A DNA stretch of 64,000 bases from Sepioteuthis lessoniana (GCA_963585895.1 OY757924.1:61816956-61880955); one strand, 5' to 3'; positions 33,690-45,469 are shown, counted from the first letter of the stretch. Translations and numbers: made by a program. Notes: a model not told the origin generated them from the letters alone.

Positions 33690-33825
33690 GTGATTGTTTA
33701 CTGGAGTTTAAACCTTTTCAAGAGCATCAGGTCAATAGTGAACGTTATAGCACGACTGTAGTTCAGACACGATTACTATAATATCCAGCATGTTAGCCAT
33801 TATGTAACGGGAACTCGCTCAAAAT
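33690..33825 (-). mobile_element. SINE family A fragment
   Basis: Head side only: TAGTGAACGTTATAGCACGA, then the B-box position (GTTCAGACACGATT) and ATGTTAGCCATTATGTAACG. Confidence 0.55.
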
Positions 33826-34315
33826 CAGTTGAATGTTAAAGAGTTTGGGATAAATTCGTAGCCGACTGAATGTCATAATTTAAATCTGCTGCGTTCAGGT
33901 TAGTGAACTCTTGTAATATTAAATACAGGACAGACCACGAGATGAGAGGAAATAGAGGTATATTTTCAGGAAAAAGTATATACAATAGAGAGACTATTAG
34001 TAGACAAGAGCATAGGATTAGTGAATACAGTATAATGATATAGTCCAACGATAGTATTGGCTTCAGTTATTACGGCAGCAAGTAAGGTGATATAGTGCGA
34101 TCTCCAGTCTCCAACGCTCTAATACTATTCCTATAAGAAGCTACTCTTCACCTTCTCATCTGCCCTGGTATTAGTAGCTACTGCTATATATGGCAGATGG
34201 ACTAGTTCATTGTGTGGAAAAAGGTGGGTGATACCCAAAAAAATCCAAAAAATTATGGTAGGACCTGAAGAGAAAAATGGATGTAAAAAAAATCTAATAT
34301 GAATCATTAAGGATC

Positions 34316-34465
34316 ATCATCATCATCATCATCATGTCGTGCATCTAGCACGGATTTCAATGACTCTCTGTCGCCACCCGTCTCTATCGCCAATCGCTTC
34401 CGGTGGGTCTTTTAGTCTAAATCCTTTGTCCTTACAGAGCTGTTGTAGATAAGTTCAAGATGTGT
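34316..34465 (-). mobile_element. RTE-like LINE, 3' end fragment
   Basis: (CAT)n tail at 34317-34335, then GTCGTGCATCTAGCACGG and CGCTTCCGGTGGGTCTTTTA. About 150 bp, diverged. Confidence 0.85.
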
Positions 34466-34627
34466 TAAACAATTAAGGTAATGCTTTTTTATATTAATCA
34501 TTTTTCGTTCATTATATTTGATTATTTAGTTTGGTATGGATTTTAAAAATTCGGGTCTTTCGTCCAGGTGCATTGTCAGATGCTTCGATCTTATGCCCGC
34601 GCGGAAAGGGTATGACTATTATTATAT

Positions 34628-35960
34628 CTCACCTCTAATTGTCTAAAGTACCGTGAATTGTCAAGTGGACAAACCAAGAATGATGGAAATCCATTTTAGG
34701 CGATTGTTGTTTCAGGCAGGTGTGAGAGAACGTAAGATGAACAATAAAAATGTTAACTACAAAAACAAAAACAAAAAAGATAAAAAAATCAACATACAAT
34801 TAAACAAAAACAAAAGTTCTACCCCAGCCGAAGAAGGAAAGACCGGAAAGTAAAGAACAGAACAATAAAAACTGGAGGTGCCCGAGGTGTAATGGTTATC
34901 GTCGTAGGAAATGGACACGGCGACTCGAGTTCAAATCCTGGACGAGGCTGATTGCATTTTACATAGCACTAATACCCTTGGGAAAGGTATGAATCCAATT
35001 ATTCTCCATACAGCTATGGGTAACTAGTAGGACAGACTAGGTTCTTTAGCCTTGGTGAGGCAACTAGTCTGGGAGAAGGAAAACTCTGAATTCAAACCAT
35101 TTAAACTCCGCTTAAAAATTGACTTTGTGTCATATCTTGCCCGAGTGAAGGGGTTGGTAAATAGGATTATATTTCACAATAAACGCCCAGACAGAAAATG
35201 GGGCTGGAATATGGATGACGTCATGCCAAGAAAAATGGTCCAGAGAGTTTGGGGATTTTGAAAAGGCAGTTGAGGTCGGCCACTGAAGATGAGTTTTTCG
35301 GATCTGATCAGATCAGATCAGATTTTTGGATCTCGACCGGCAGAGATGAACTATGATAATGAACACCACAAGATGCTTCTCGCATGTGTGAGTGGTGGTC
35401 AGCATCGTATGGTTAGCATAGGCTTTTATAATTTGTATCTCTCTCCTCGAGTCGCCAAGGATTGAAATCAGAAATTAATAAACCCGTTCGTATCCGAAAC
35501 GACAGAGTCCGCCTGTATTTGTATATGTATTAGTATCTCTATTTTTTTAATGATAGCGCCAAATCGATGCAATATGTTCGATTTGGTGCACGGTGACTTG
35601 CTATGTCTTTTGCAAAAAGAAAAGTAAAAAGAAGACAGATTGATTTTGAACTTGGGTTGTCCACTTGACAATTCACGGTAGTTTAGACAATTAGAAGCGG
35701 CTAAGAATGATGGAAATCCATTTTAGGCGATTGTTGATTCAGGTGGGTGTGAGAGAACGTAAGATGAACAATAAAAACGTCAACTATAAAAACAGACAAA
35801 AAAAAAAAAGAACAAAAAATAAACAACCAGTTAAATAAAAAAAAACGGTGCTCCCCCAGCCGAAGAAGGAAAGAGCGGAAAGTAAAAAACTGAACACCAA
35901 AAACAAACAAAAAAATAACCTGTGCTATCCAGGCTGAAGAAATAAAAAACAGAAAGTAAA
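34628..35960. repeat. local duplication with inverted 40-bp segment
   Basis: The block AAGAATGATGGAAATCCATT ... GTGTGAGAGAACGTAAGATG ... occurs at about 34676 and again at about 35703, both plus strand. The 40 bp just upstream of the first (34630-34670, CTAATTGTCTAAAGTACCGT) is present in the opposite orientation just upstream of the second (about 35656-35694). A CAGCCGAAGAAGGAAAG word follows each and is repeated in loose 75-80 bp units to about 36130. No gene seen. Confidence 0.8.
34873..35164 (+). mobile_element. SINE family B, full length
   Basis: Head CCCGAGGTGTAATGGTTATC, B box GAGTTCAAATCCTGGACGAG, body AATACCCTTGGGAAAGGTAT, and tail GACTTTGTGTCATATCTTGC ending GGTTGGTAAATAGG. High match to the copy at 12436. 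TSDs are not obvious. Confidence 0.9.
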
Positions 35961-36189
35961 GAACTCAACTCCAAAGGCAAGAAAAAAATGCGGCACCCCA
36001 ACCAAGAAAAGCGGAGAAAAGAAGAATGCAATATATTGAGAAAAAAAAACCCCAAAAAAACCAACAGGTTTAATAAAAAAAAAGAAAAAAAAATGTTCGA
36101 CAGAAGGCCCCAGAACAAAGAAGGAAAAATTGGAACAAGAAAATCGAGAAGGCATGAAAAGAAAAAAAAAAGATAGGGTAAATTGCTCA

Positions 36190-37480
36190 TGGTATAAAAT
36201 TTTTGTCTTTCTCTGTTGCTTTCAATTTGGATTGAATTTATCTAAATACGAGAAAAAATTGAAAAGCTATGATAAAGCTCGTAAGTTTACTTGTAGATGT
36301 TGATACAAATTACTGCTATGATAGAGGACGGTGAATCATGATAGGAAAGAAAGAAGAAGGGAAAAAGTGAGAGAAAAGAAGGGACATACAAGCTTCTCAA
36401 TTAGTCTTAACAAAACTAGTGATGTGGTAGTATTTTTGTGTAACATATATAAATGCTTTTTCATGAATGAAATTTAGAGTAATTTAAAATCGCTCATCGT
36501 AAAGCGTTGTAATTTTATATTGGGATATTTTTCCCTGTGTATTTCAATTCCAAGCTTTCGAGGATCCGGGCATCTACGATATGTTGGTGAGAAAATGGTT
36601 ATATACATTTGGATCCGTAGGTAGGTCTGTTGGACATACTGGGGAGCGTATATGGAACGTGTGACCGAATATTTTATTCTAATCTACCTCCATGGATTAA
36701 AATTGTGAATATAACAATGAATTTGAAGACAGTAGTCCGACTATACTAAATGATCAAAATTGAAACGTTTGATCTCATGAATTTGGACGAATAATATGAA
36801 TGTCAGGCAAACATAAAACACGAAGAGGCACATATATATATTTATATACCCTCTACTATTTGTCTTTACAATAATATCACTAAATTTTATTCTAAAAACA
36901 CAAAGGGGGATTTGAATTTTTTAAAAGTCATGAAGAATTAACCGCTTTGGTATACGGATGATGTTAAGTATTGTATAGATGGACAACTGAGTGAAAGGGA
37001 AGGAAGGTGAAAAGATATACAAAAACTTGGACTTTACCAGAGAAATTTAAAAAGTTTTGGATTTAGAAGATGACCCTAATACCCATCGTCGTTAAGATCT
37101 TAGAACAATTCCAACACCTGAAAAACAGAGATTGTTAATTCGAGTTTCCTTGAGGAAATGAGATAATCTAGACAAAAATACGAAATTGGTCGGAATACTA
37201 AGAAGAGTCCAGTTAATTTGAACAGATTTGCTGTTACTCAGACTTCCTTGATCAACTATCAGATTAATTTTGGTCAGGAATGAAACAACGCATAAAATTT
37301 TTTTGGTAGAAAAGAAAATTAATATCAAGGGAAAGAAAGAAATTATAAAAGATTTTTCAACATATATTATTGGCTTACTGAGAATCTTGCCAAAAAGCTC
37401 CCGATTCCTGGCCTCATGGCCATCCACTCAATCAGGGCTGCCTTGGGTTAAATAAATGATCAATGACAAGCAAGCATAAC
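36190..37480. other. AT-rich non-coding DNA, possible RLE-LINE relic at its right
   Basis: Mostly nameless. Between about 37010 and 37270 plus-strand words such as LVGILRRVQL and LLLLRLP echo the RLE LINE 3' end (RILRRVLET, LLSLRLQ), but too weakly to be a separate call. Confidence 0.35.
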
Positions 37481-37735
37481 ACTAGACCTCCTGGTCTTGT
37501 TTAAGCTATATGCTGGACTCACATTGTACTTAGTGAGTCTAAGTCCAGGAGTGTCACCTGGCTCACATTGCACTTACTGAGCCTATGACCAGCAGAGTCT
37601 TGCTGGGCACGAGCTGAGACTCCCGTCCGACTTTCCTCTCCCATAAACCCCCACTTTAAAAAATACCTTGTGTCAGGTCCTGCCTCTTTGAAGGCAAAGA
37701 CAAATACTGTTTAAAAAGACTGGATTGTAACGGTG
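37480..37735 (+). mobile_element. possible unnamed SINE with family B-like tail
   Basis: Contains an internal imperfect duplication (GGACTCACATTGTACTTAGT and GGCTCACATTGCACTTACTG, 57 bases apart) and ends with ACCTTGTGTCAGGTCCTGCC followed by AAAGACAAATACTG, which closely resembles the tail of SINE family B. No clear tRNA-like head. It may be a distinct family using the same tail. Confidence 0.5.
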
Positions 37736-37739
37736 TCTA

Positions 37740-38440
37740 CGGAAAAATGAAGGACGATTACAGAAACTTAATCATTCTTTTAGTTGTGAAAACAAAAATA
37801 ATTTGTGAACACTGAAAGAACAGTCCACCAAATATCAGCTCTTTTACCCATAAACTTCAAATATGAGACAGTTAATAACCCACGTTCTGACACGAAATTC
37901 ATGATGATTACCAAAGGAAAGATTCTGATCGTATTAAAATATGTTGTCTGATCTTTTTATTAGCCTACAAAAGTCCTAAAAGACATAGGCCGTGTAAATC
38001 AATATAAATATACGATAGGTCTATGTTCTTTTAGAAGCCCACAATAATGTCCTATTACATTTCAGTTGAATAACTGATGTAAGACTATACCCTAACGATA
38101 TAGATCAATGAATTGGTATATATGCATAAACAGCCATATCACTTTTTTCCTTTTAAAGACACACTGTTGAGAACTCAATAAACACGCACGCATTTTTGTA
38201 AATGCTATTTTCAGTTTAGTCTATGTCTTCGTAGAAGCTTTTTTAAAAAAGCATAAGATTGAATAAAGATATTTATCCCGAAATTTTAACTAAGCAATAT
38301 TCTTTGTCAGGCAGAACATGAATGACGTATCACTTTATTTTAATTGTTATATGAATCATATGTTGTTGAAATATTTAAAACTTGTATGTGTATCCATTCA
38401 TTCTTGCTTGTAATAGCATTTGGTCTTTGCAATATAGTTC
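37740..38440. other. AT-rich non-coding DNA
   Basis: Nothing recognised. Confidence 0.5.
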
Positions 38441-38685
38441 TCACATTGGTTCCATCGGCCATTGATAATTCTGGAACTTTGAGGAATGCGAAAGATCCCC
38501 TCTGGGCCAAAGTGGTAGCACCTGATAGGCTTCTATCTCTGGGTCAAATAAAACTAAACTGAGTATTTATGCTAATCTGAATTGTTTGAAAAACTATTGT
38601 TTTGATTTATAGAAATATATTTAGCATTAAATAAGCTACGATGCCATAGAACCAAACCAAACTAAACTAGACTATTTCGACTGTT
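38440..38685 (+). mobile_element. CCAA-tailed retroposon, internally deleted
   Basis: GGTTCCATCGGCCATTGATA, GTGGTAGCACCTGATAGGCT, a single internal unit, and the end AAATAAGCTACGATGCCATA with ACCAAACCAAAC. Confidence 0.75.
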
Positions 38686-38762
38686 GATTCGTGATTGTTT
38701 GAAGTGCAAAGCTTACTATTATCATTGAATAGATATATTTTATTGATAATACTCGTGAAAGA

Positions 38763-39025
38763 ATTCGTTGGTGGTGTAATTGTTGCGTCGTTAGAAATAG
38801 ACACGGCGAGCAAAGTTCAAAATCACATAGCACTAATACGTTTACGAAAACTTTGCATCCAAATAAACTCCCAAGAGATAGAAATAAATAGATGGGCTGA
38901 CTAGATTATTTAACTTTGGCATTGTTACCGTTTCCACGTTAAGGGTTATTCTGAATTCAAACCTGTTAAAATACGATTTAAAATTGACCTTATGTCACGT
39001 CCTGCTCATGTGAAATGGTGGGGTA
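38763..39025 (+). mobile_element. SINE family B, diverged
   Basis: Head GTTGGTGGTGTAATTGTTGC; B box damaged (AAAGTTCAAAATC); tail TTGACCTTATGTCACGTCCT and GGTGGGGTAAG. Confidence 0.75.
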
Positions 39026-39027
39026 AG

Positions 39028-39760
39028 TGCATGTATCAAATACTTGCATATCCATGAATATTTACAACTACATTGACATATTCATATATCTAATACTTGC
39101 AAATATTGGGTGTTTACAGTTATTTTATTTTATACATATATCTAATTCTTTCCTATCATGATTACTTACTGTTATGTTGATAAATACATATATCTAATAA
39201 TTGCATATCCTGAATTTTTACATTTATGCTGATAAATGTTTATATCTAATGCTTGTATATGTTTATATCTAATACTTGTATATCCGAAATACGAACATAT
39301 ATATTTTAAATACATATATCTAATATTTACATATCCTGGATACTTAATGCTATGTTGATAAATAAATACTGCTGCTCTTCTATAAGAGTGGGTTCTATAG
39401 AAGAGAATAAAACAGCCATCGAAAGATAACCATGATACACATTACACATGGCCATGCAAAAGCAGGACGACCAGCACGAATATACATTCAGCAACTATGT
39501 GAGGATACAGGATGTTGTCCAGAAGACCTGCCTGAGGCGATGAACGATAGGGAAAAGTAGCGAGAGAGGGTCAGGGATATCCGTGCTACCAGCACGACAT
39601 AATGATGATGATGATGAATACTTGATATTCATGAATACTTAGATATGTTTATCAACATATAGATCTACTACTTGTATATCCTGAATAGATGCAGTTATGT
39701 TGATAAATGCATATATCTAATACTTGCATATCCTGAATACTTACGGTTATATTGGTCGAA
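39028..39760. repeat. about 60-bp minisatellite interrupted by a LINE end
   Basis: Units of the form TATATCTAATACTTGCATATCC-TGAATACTTAC-GTTATGTTGATAAATGCA recur six or more times between 39028 and 39380 and again from 39616 to 39760. Divergence between units is moderate. The LINE fragment at 39440-39616 lies between the two blocks. Confidence 0.8.
39440..39616 (+). mobile_element. RTE-like LINE, 3' end within the minisatellite
   Basis: CATGGCCATGCAAAAGCAGG, GAAGACCTGCCTGAGGCGAT, ACCAGCACGACATAATGATG with (ATG)n. It is 5'-truncated to about 175 bp. Confidence 0.9.
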
Positions 39761-39910
39761 ATTTTTTCTTCTTTGAAAAGAAATATGTAATTTGGATGAC
39801 AACCGTTTACTACACAGGGAACTCTTGTAACAGTCTCTGTTTAATGATTTTTCACACGTGAAGAAGTATCTTATTGTGTGCGCTTTTTCGATACTAATGA
39901 TTATATTAAC

Positions 39911-40198
39911 CATATTTACCAACCCCTCCGCTCGGGCAAGATATGACAAAAGGTCAGATTTTAAGCGGAGTTTCACATGTTTGAATTGAGAGTTTTCCTT
40001 CTCCTACACTAGTTGCATCACCAAGACAGAATAACGTAGTCCGTCCAACTATTGATCCATAGCTGGAGGGTCACTAATTGGATTCATACCTTTCCCAAGG
40101 GTATTAGTGCTATGTGAAAAGCAATCAGTCTCGTCCAGGATTTGAACTCGTGTCGCCGTATCCATTTCCTACGACGATAACCATTACACCACGGGCAT
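39911..40198 (-). mobile_element. SINE family B with 16-bp TSD
   Basis: Exact TSD TAATGATTATATTAAC at 39895-39910 and 40199-40214. On the minus strand: head CCCGTGGTGTAATGGTTATC, B box GAGTTCAAATCCTGGACGAG, tail to GGGTTGGTAAATATGG. The match to the family reference is high, so this is a younger insertion. Confidence 0.93.
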
Positions 40199-40274
40199 TA
40201 ATGATTATATTAACATTATATCACTGATGCTGATTATCGGCTATTCTACACTTACCTGAAAGCGCATAAACCCA

Positions 40275-40605
40275 GTTGTTAGTCCAGTCGGCTAGGGCTG
40301 TAAATTATACCGATTGCATTTCTGCAGAAGGTAAGACACCCCAAAAGAATATTCTCAATATGACACAAAACAATCGGATGATGAGGTTCCGGTCCTGGAG
40401 ATCCGGGGAATGCAGAGCAACTCTTTCGATGCCATTCCTACCAGGTTCATTCTGAACCGGAGTGATAGTACCGAACAGGCTCCTATGAATGAGTCGAAAA
40501 GAACAATTTGACATATAAACTGTGTGCAAGGAAATGACTTGCCTTAAATAAAAATAAAAGTTTTTGACCATTTAATTGTAAAAAACAAAATGATTGAGGT
40601 AAAAT
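40275..40605 (+). mobile_element. CCAA-tailed retroposon, left half of an inverted pair
   Basis: Head CAGTCGGCTAGGGCTGTAAA, GGATGATGAGGTTCCGGTCC, GTGATAGTACCGAACAGGCT. It ends among internal units where the reversed copy begins. Confidence 0.8.
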
Positions 40606-41250
40606 TGCATTGGTTGGTTGGTTGGTTGGTTGGTTGCGTTTTACGGCACATCAACCTTTGTAGGTTATTTAACGCCAAATCTATTTTTACGTAAATAATC
40701 AGTTCTATTTAATACAATTCAGGTTAGCATGAGTACAGTTTAAATGTCAAAAACATTTCTATTCCAAACTATTCCCTTTATTCAAACAGTTACATATAAT
40801 TCATTTTAGTGTAAGTACAGTTTCAATGTCAAAAACAGTTCAATTTCAAACAATTCAGTTTCGCATAAACATGCAGTTCAAATGTAAGTGCGGTTTCAGT
40901 TTATCATAAGCACGCAGTTTAAATGTAAGTGTAGTTTAATTGTCAAAAACATTTCTATTTCAAGCTATTCAGTTTAATCAAACAATTCAGTTTAGCATAA
41001 GTATGCCGTTAGTTCTATTTAACCCGTTGATAAGGCCCTATCAGGTGTTACCACGCCGGGCCAGAGTGGACCTGGGAGCAACGGTAATGAAGGGGTGCTC
41101 CGTATTCCCCAAAATCCAGCATTGCTGGGACCTCACAATCAGATCGTTTAGTGTCATAATCAGGGCACTCGTTGGTGGAGGGGTCTTACCCATCTGCATA
41201 GGTGCAGTCACTGTATTCTACAGCCCCAACTTACTGGACAAAAAATTGAA
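40606..41250 (-). mobile_element. CCAA-tailed retroposon, right half of an inverted pair
   Basis: Begins with a (TTGG)n end followed by GCACATCAACCTTTGTAGGT, then internal units (CAGTTTAGCATAAGTATGCC and similar), ATAAGGCCCTATCAGGTGTT and the head CCCCAACTTACTGG. About 640 bp; in tail-to-tail orientation with the preceding copy. Confidence 0.85.
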
Positions 41251-41259
41251 TTGTTAGTG

Positions 41260-41870
41260 TTACATAGGAATAATTGGAACCATTTAACAATCTAAAATGA
41301 GGGACTAATGTTAAATAGAATTATGTGTACTAAAAAGCAATACTTGTAGCCACTTTACTCTCTGCAAACAAATTATCAATATTGAATAAAGATTATGTGT
41401 TTGCAATAACTGAAACCATTTAACTATTCAGAAACAATAGTAATACTTGTATGTAAACAAATTAGTTCTAAATCATTTAAAGAAGGACACTATCCAAAAA
41501 CTACTCTCTTTTAAATTATATATGTACATACATTTAAAAATGTGCAAACAAATGACTGATGTAAAACTGTTATTGTTACATAGCAATAATAGAAACTTTG
41601 TGCCAGAAAAATGAGCACGGATTATGTTTAAAATGTTATCAACAAATTGTGTTTGCAAATCATATATATCAAATATATATGTAAAAGCAGGATCTAGCTT
41701 TAAATAGCTTACAATGTCTGATATGCCGTAAAACACAACCAACGAAAATCAGTAATTTATGGCAGAAAAGCGTATAAATGATTATATAAAACACATAAAA
41801 AATAAATAAATTATATTTCTTTAACTTGAGGTAAAAGTTTGTTGATAAATAACAAAAGTTAGAATGTCTT
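41260..41870. other. AT-rich non-coding DNA
   Basis: Contains a 50-bp CCAA-retroposon end near 41695-41748 (GATATGCCGTAAAACACAAC). The rest is unassigned. Confidence 0.5.
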
Positions 41871-41874
41871 TTCT

Positions 41875-42420
41875 TGTTTGCTTGTTTGTTTGTGTAGTTT
41901 ATGGCAGATAAAACTATGTAGAATATTTAATGTCTAATCCATTTAATACAAATAAGAATTTCTTTTACAAACAATTCAGTTTAGCATAAGTACACAGTTT
42001 AATTGACAAACATTTTTATTGCAAGCTATTCACTCAAGTTAAACAGTTCTAATTAAAACAATTCAGTCCAGCATAAGTATATTTTTCATTTACACACAGT
42101 TAAATGTTAAAACAGTTCTATTTAAAAAATTCAGTATAGCAAACAAAAACAGTTCCATTTCATACAAAGCATACGTACACATTTGAGTTCTATTTGACCA
42201 ATAGATAGGACCCTATCAGGTGCTACCACTCCAGGCGAGAGTGGATCTGGGAGAGATGGCAATAACGGGGTACACCACATTCACCAAAGCTCGAAAATTA
42301 GAGGAGCCTCACCATCAGATTGTTTAGTGTCATAATCAAGACACGCGTTGGGGGAATCTTACCTATTTGTAGCGATGCAGTCGGTGTATTCTTTAGCCCC
42401 AGCCTACAGAGCTGTTTTTT
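41875..42420 (-). mobile_element. CCAA-tailed retroposon copy
   Basis: Minus-strand copy with internal units (CAGTTTAGCATAAGTACACA), GATAGGACCCTATCAGGTGC, CACCATCAGATTGTTTAGTG, and a head remnant at AGCCCCAGCCTACAGAGCTG. Confidence 0.8.
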
Positions 42421-42500
42421 TCTTGTAAGATATAGTAATAAATGTTTTAGTGTATTATGCCTGGATATGAATTAAACCAGTAGTTAAAAGCAGTTATATT

Positions 42501-42727
42501 CCTATTTACCCAACAAGGTCAATTTTTTAAGCGGAGTTTAACAGGTTTGAATTCAGAGTTTTCCTTCTCCTAGACTAGTCTGCCCTACTATTTACCCATA
42601 GCTGGAGGGAGAATAATTGGATTCATACCTTTCCCAAGGGTATTAGTGCTATGCAATCAGTCTTGTCCTGGAATTGAACTCGTATCGCCGTGTCCATATC
42701 CTGTGACGATAACCATTACACCACGGT
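42501..42727 (-). mobile_element. SINE family B with 10-bp TSD
   Basis: TSD CAGTTATATT at 42491-42500 and 42728-42737. Tail GGTCAATTTTTTAAGCGGAG, body CATAGCTGGAGGGAGAATAA, head ACGATAACCATTACACCACG on the plus strand. It carries an internal deletion of about 50 bp relative to the copy at 12436. Confidence 0.88.
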
Positions 42728-42759
42728 CAGTTATATTGTTTTAAATCCGAAAAAAATAT

Positions 42760-43440
42760 TTTGTAAAGATCTTTGTTTGAATATATAGAAAATTAGGAGA
42801 GAAAATATATTTGAGAACAAGGATATAAGGGGAAATTGATCCTTATCAGCAGTAGTGAATGTAATGTTAGTATAAGCATTGCTGCGAAAAAAGAAATGAC
42901 ACCAAGATATGCTTTCACACGTGAAAAATAATTAAGCGATATTGAAATAACATACAAATAATAAATGAACTATTTTAGATTTTCACATTTGAGAAATAAA
43001 GCCGAAAGTTGAGTAGAAATAAAAAAAGCACCTATATCTACTCTAGATTCATCAATTTTATCGCTGTATTTATAGGATATTGAGAGGTCCTGAATGATAT
43101 AAAAAAGTGGATTGATTTATCTATAATTCTATTTGGTTAAAATATGTTTTTTTTATTAATCTAAAAGACGAAACATTTCTTAATCTATATTGAGTTTTGA
43201 TCTTTCAAAATTTGCGAGACAATTCAAATATCATTGTCTGTGTTGTAACTTAAAAAAATGTTACTGAATGAAAAAAAAAAAGGGGGAAATAAATTAAATA
43301 GTTATCTTTATGACTTTAAAAAATACAACACCCACCAGTGGCGTGAAGAGGGAAACCAATGCTCGTGATGGCTACACAGTGAGCATATTTTACCCTCTCT
43401 CACAATAGTATCTAACGTATTTATTAGGAATGGAACTATA
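42760..43440. other. AT-rich non-coding DNA
   Basis: No repeat or gene named. Confidence 0.5.
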
Positions 43441-43565
43441 AGATTTACACTCCTATATTTTAAAATGCCCGTGATGTCACTCGTTCCCGAAAAAAAGATG
43501 GCGGACGTCTGTAAACTAATCAGTCTCGGGTCCTATTAGCCAAGAAAACCACGTGGTTAGTGCTC
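43440..43565 (+). promoter_or_regulatory. possible CpG-containing promoter/first-exon patch
   Basis: Within 120 bases lie a CRE-like GTGATGTCAC (43471), AAGATGGCGGACG (ATG at 43498, the wording of a YY1 site over a start codon), and a perfect 12-bp palindrome AACCACGTGGTT (43547-43558) with an E-box core. After ATGGCGGACGTCT there is a GTAAAC that could act as a splice donor at 43511. CpG is locally more frequent than in neighbouring DNA. All of this is sequence suggestion; no downstream exon was identified. Confidence 0.3.
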
Positions 43566-43997
43566 AAAACTACGTCCGCAACTTCAATTTTCTCCCGCGT
43601 TTTTGAAGCCTACTCCATGAAAAGAATTTTCTATACATTTTCTAATCTTCCAACACTCACTCTCGTTTTAACAATTTCACTTAGAGAGTCAGCACAGCTC
43701 CCACATTTTCCCTTATAGGGTCAACACACTCTTTCCAGTGTGACTTCCAAAGAGAACACTCTCACTCTCTCAATTTCGACTAACAGAATCAACACACTCG
43801 TCCTCTTTTTACATTTGACTTCCCACACGAAAATATATACTCCACGCAACCGTTCTCTTCCTCGTTATACTTTTTCGGTAGGACTTTTTCCAGCCCCGAA
43901 CACAGAAATTTCGTCAAACCACAGAAGGAAAGTAACAGTAGCAATAAGTAGTCAACACGCGTAGGAAACTTTTGTTAAATAGTCCTTTTTTGTAGTA

Positions 43998-44007
43998 TTA
44001 TTGTTAG

Positions 44008-44038
<31 letters not shown>
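43998..44038. repeat. (CA)n microsatellite
   Basis: About 40 bases of CA repeat. Confidence 0.95.
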
Positions 44039-44040
<2 letters not shown>

Positions 44041-44331
44041 GAGGAATATTTCACGAACAGTATTAGAACACTAGTAATGTTTTAGAATGTTTCATTGCAC
44101 GTATTGTTGAGATATAAATTTGAATTTGTTTGTAGAGCTTTGTTTTAATTGTATTTTTGGTCCCCGTTCTTTCTCACATCATTTGCCTCTTTGCCTTTTC
44201 CAAATATATACTAACATAAAAATGGGGGACAAAACATAAACACCTAAAAATTACATGTCCCCCCGCCAACAAAACATACCCATGAATACTCATAGGTAGG
44301 TTATATAAAAGTTTGCTTCTCAAATAAAATC

Positions 44332-44655
44332 ATCATCATGTCATGCCGCTTGCATGGATATCCCTGACTCTCTCTCGCCTCTTCTCCCTATCATTCATCG
44401 CTTCTGGTAGCTCTTCAAGGCTACAGCCCGTATCCTCACATAGCTGCTGTGTGTATGTTCGAGCTGGTCGCCTTTGCTTGGCCATATGCAGGGGTCCATT
44501 GGAGTACATCACTGATGAGTTCGTCCTTGCTTCTCCAACAGTATCCTACGTGTCTGGTTCGTCTAGCTTGTATAGTTTTCGTGACGGGTGGCAGTTGGCC
44601 GTATAGTTGGTGCCTTGTGGGTTGTTGCCGCCAGTACTTGTTCAATATTGCTCGC
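44332..44655 (-). mobile_element. RTE-like LINE, 3' part
   Basis: Starts with CATCATCATGTCATGCCGCT. Minus-strand text: RAILNKYWRQQPTRHQLYGQ, LPPVTKTIQARRTRHVGYCW. A short direct repeat AATAAAAT flanks it (near 44324 and 44656) and may be the TSD. Confidence 0.88.
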
Positions 44656-44882
44656 AATAAAATAAATACTAATTTACAGTAACATGGTTGTCTTACAAGT
44701 GGCTTAGCTTGTTGGTTCGTTGGTGATTTGGGGGCATTATGATCCTTCAGGTTATTTAATGTTGAATTCAGTTTTTTTCAAGCAATTATATGGATTTAAG
44801 AAACTATTTTTGATTTTAATAATTTTCATTAATTATAACTTGAAATAACAATAAATGCAAATAATTTGCTCACAATTATAAG

Positions 44883-45374
44883 TGTTGTATAGCCACATAA
44901 TACATATACATCTGTATGCAGAATCATAACGACGACACAATAAAGACGAGCGAAGACACAGTTCTTTAGAAAAATATATCTCTCACTTTATTTGAAAGGG
45001 TTCGAAAGGTTCTACTGTGAGAGGGAGTTGGAGACCGAACAGAACTGCAACATATTGACCCCCACTCTTATGGCTATAACAGCGTTTCTTTCCCGCTCTC
45101 CTGGGCTGCTCAACCGGGGCCTGGGGGTCCAGCCTCTCTGGGACCTGTTCCTCATTCCAGCATCTTCTCTTTCAACCGATTGAACTTCCTGTGCACCGAG
45201 TTATATAATAGTTCGACGCCGACCTTCTTCTGGTGGGCATCACAAATCGCACTCATTCAACCCGTCCACGGTCAAGGTTAAATCCTGATATTCCTAGACC
45301 GGATTCACCTGTTATTTACGCAGGTGCATTTCCTAATGTGACAGCTTGGCCTGGTCGGAGGTCAATATGCAACA
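44883..45374 (-). mobile_element. solo LTR-like sequence, copy 1
   Basis: 492 bp with TGTTG...CAACA ends, flanked by a 4-bp direct repeat TAAG (44879-44882, 45375-45378). On the minus strand a TATATAA box and, further down, an AATAAA signal are in the order expected for an LTR. No internal coding region is attached, so this is a solo LTR fossil. A second copy lies at 50667. The family cannot be assigned without the internal part; other terminal-repeat elements are possible. Confidence 0.6.
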
Positions 45375-45469
45375 TAAGATTTCAGTAATTATTGATATTT
45401 GATAATATTACTTTGCTAACAATTATATATCTTCAGGTGACTATTCTTATTTAATACCGGGAGAAGTCC

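Noticed and set aside
35310-35345. GATCAGATCAGATC run as a regulatory array
   Set aside because: Only three to four copies of a short tandem motif; common by slippage and without other support.
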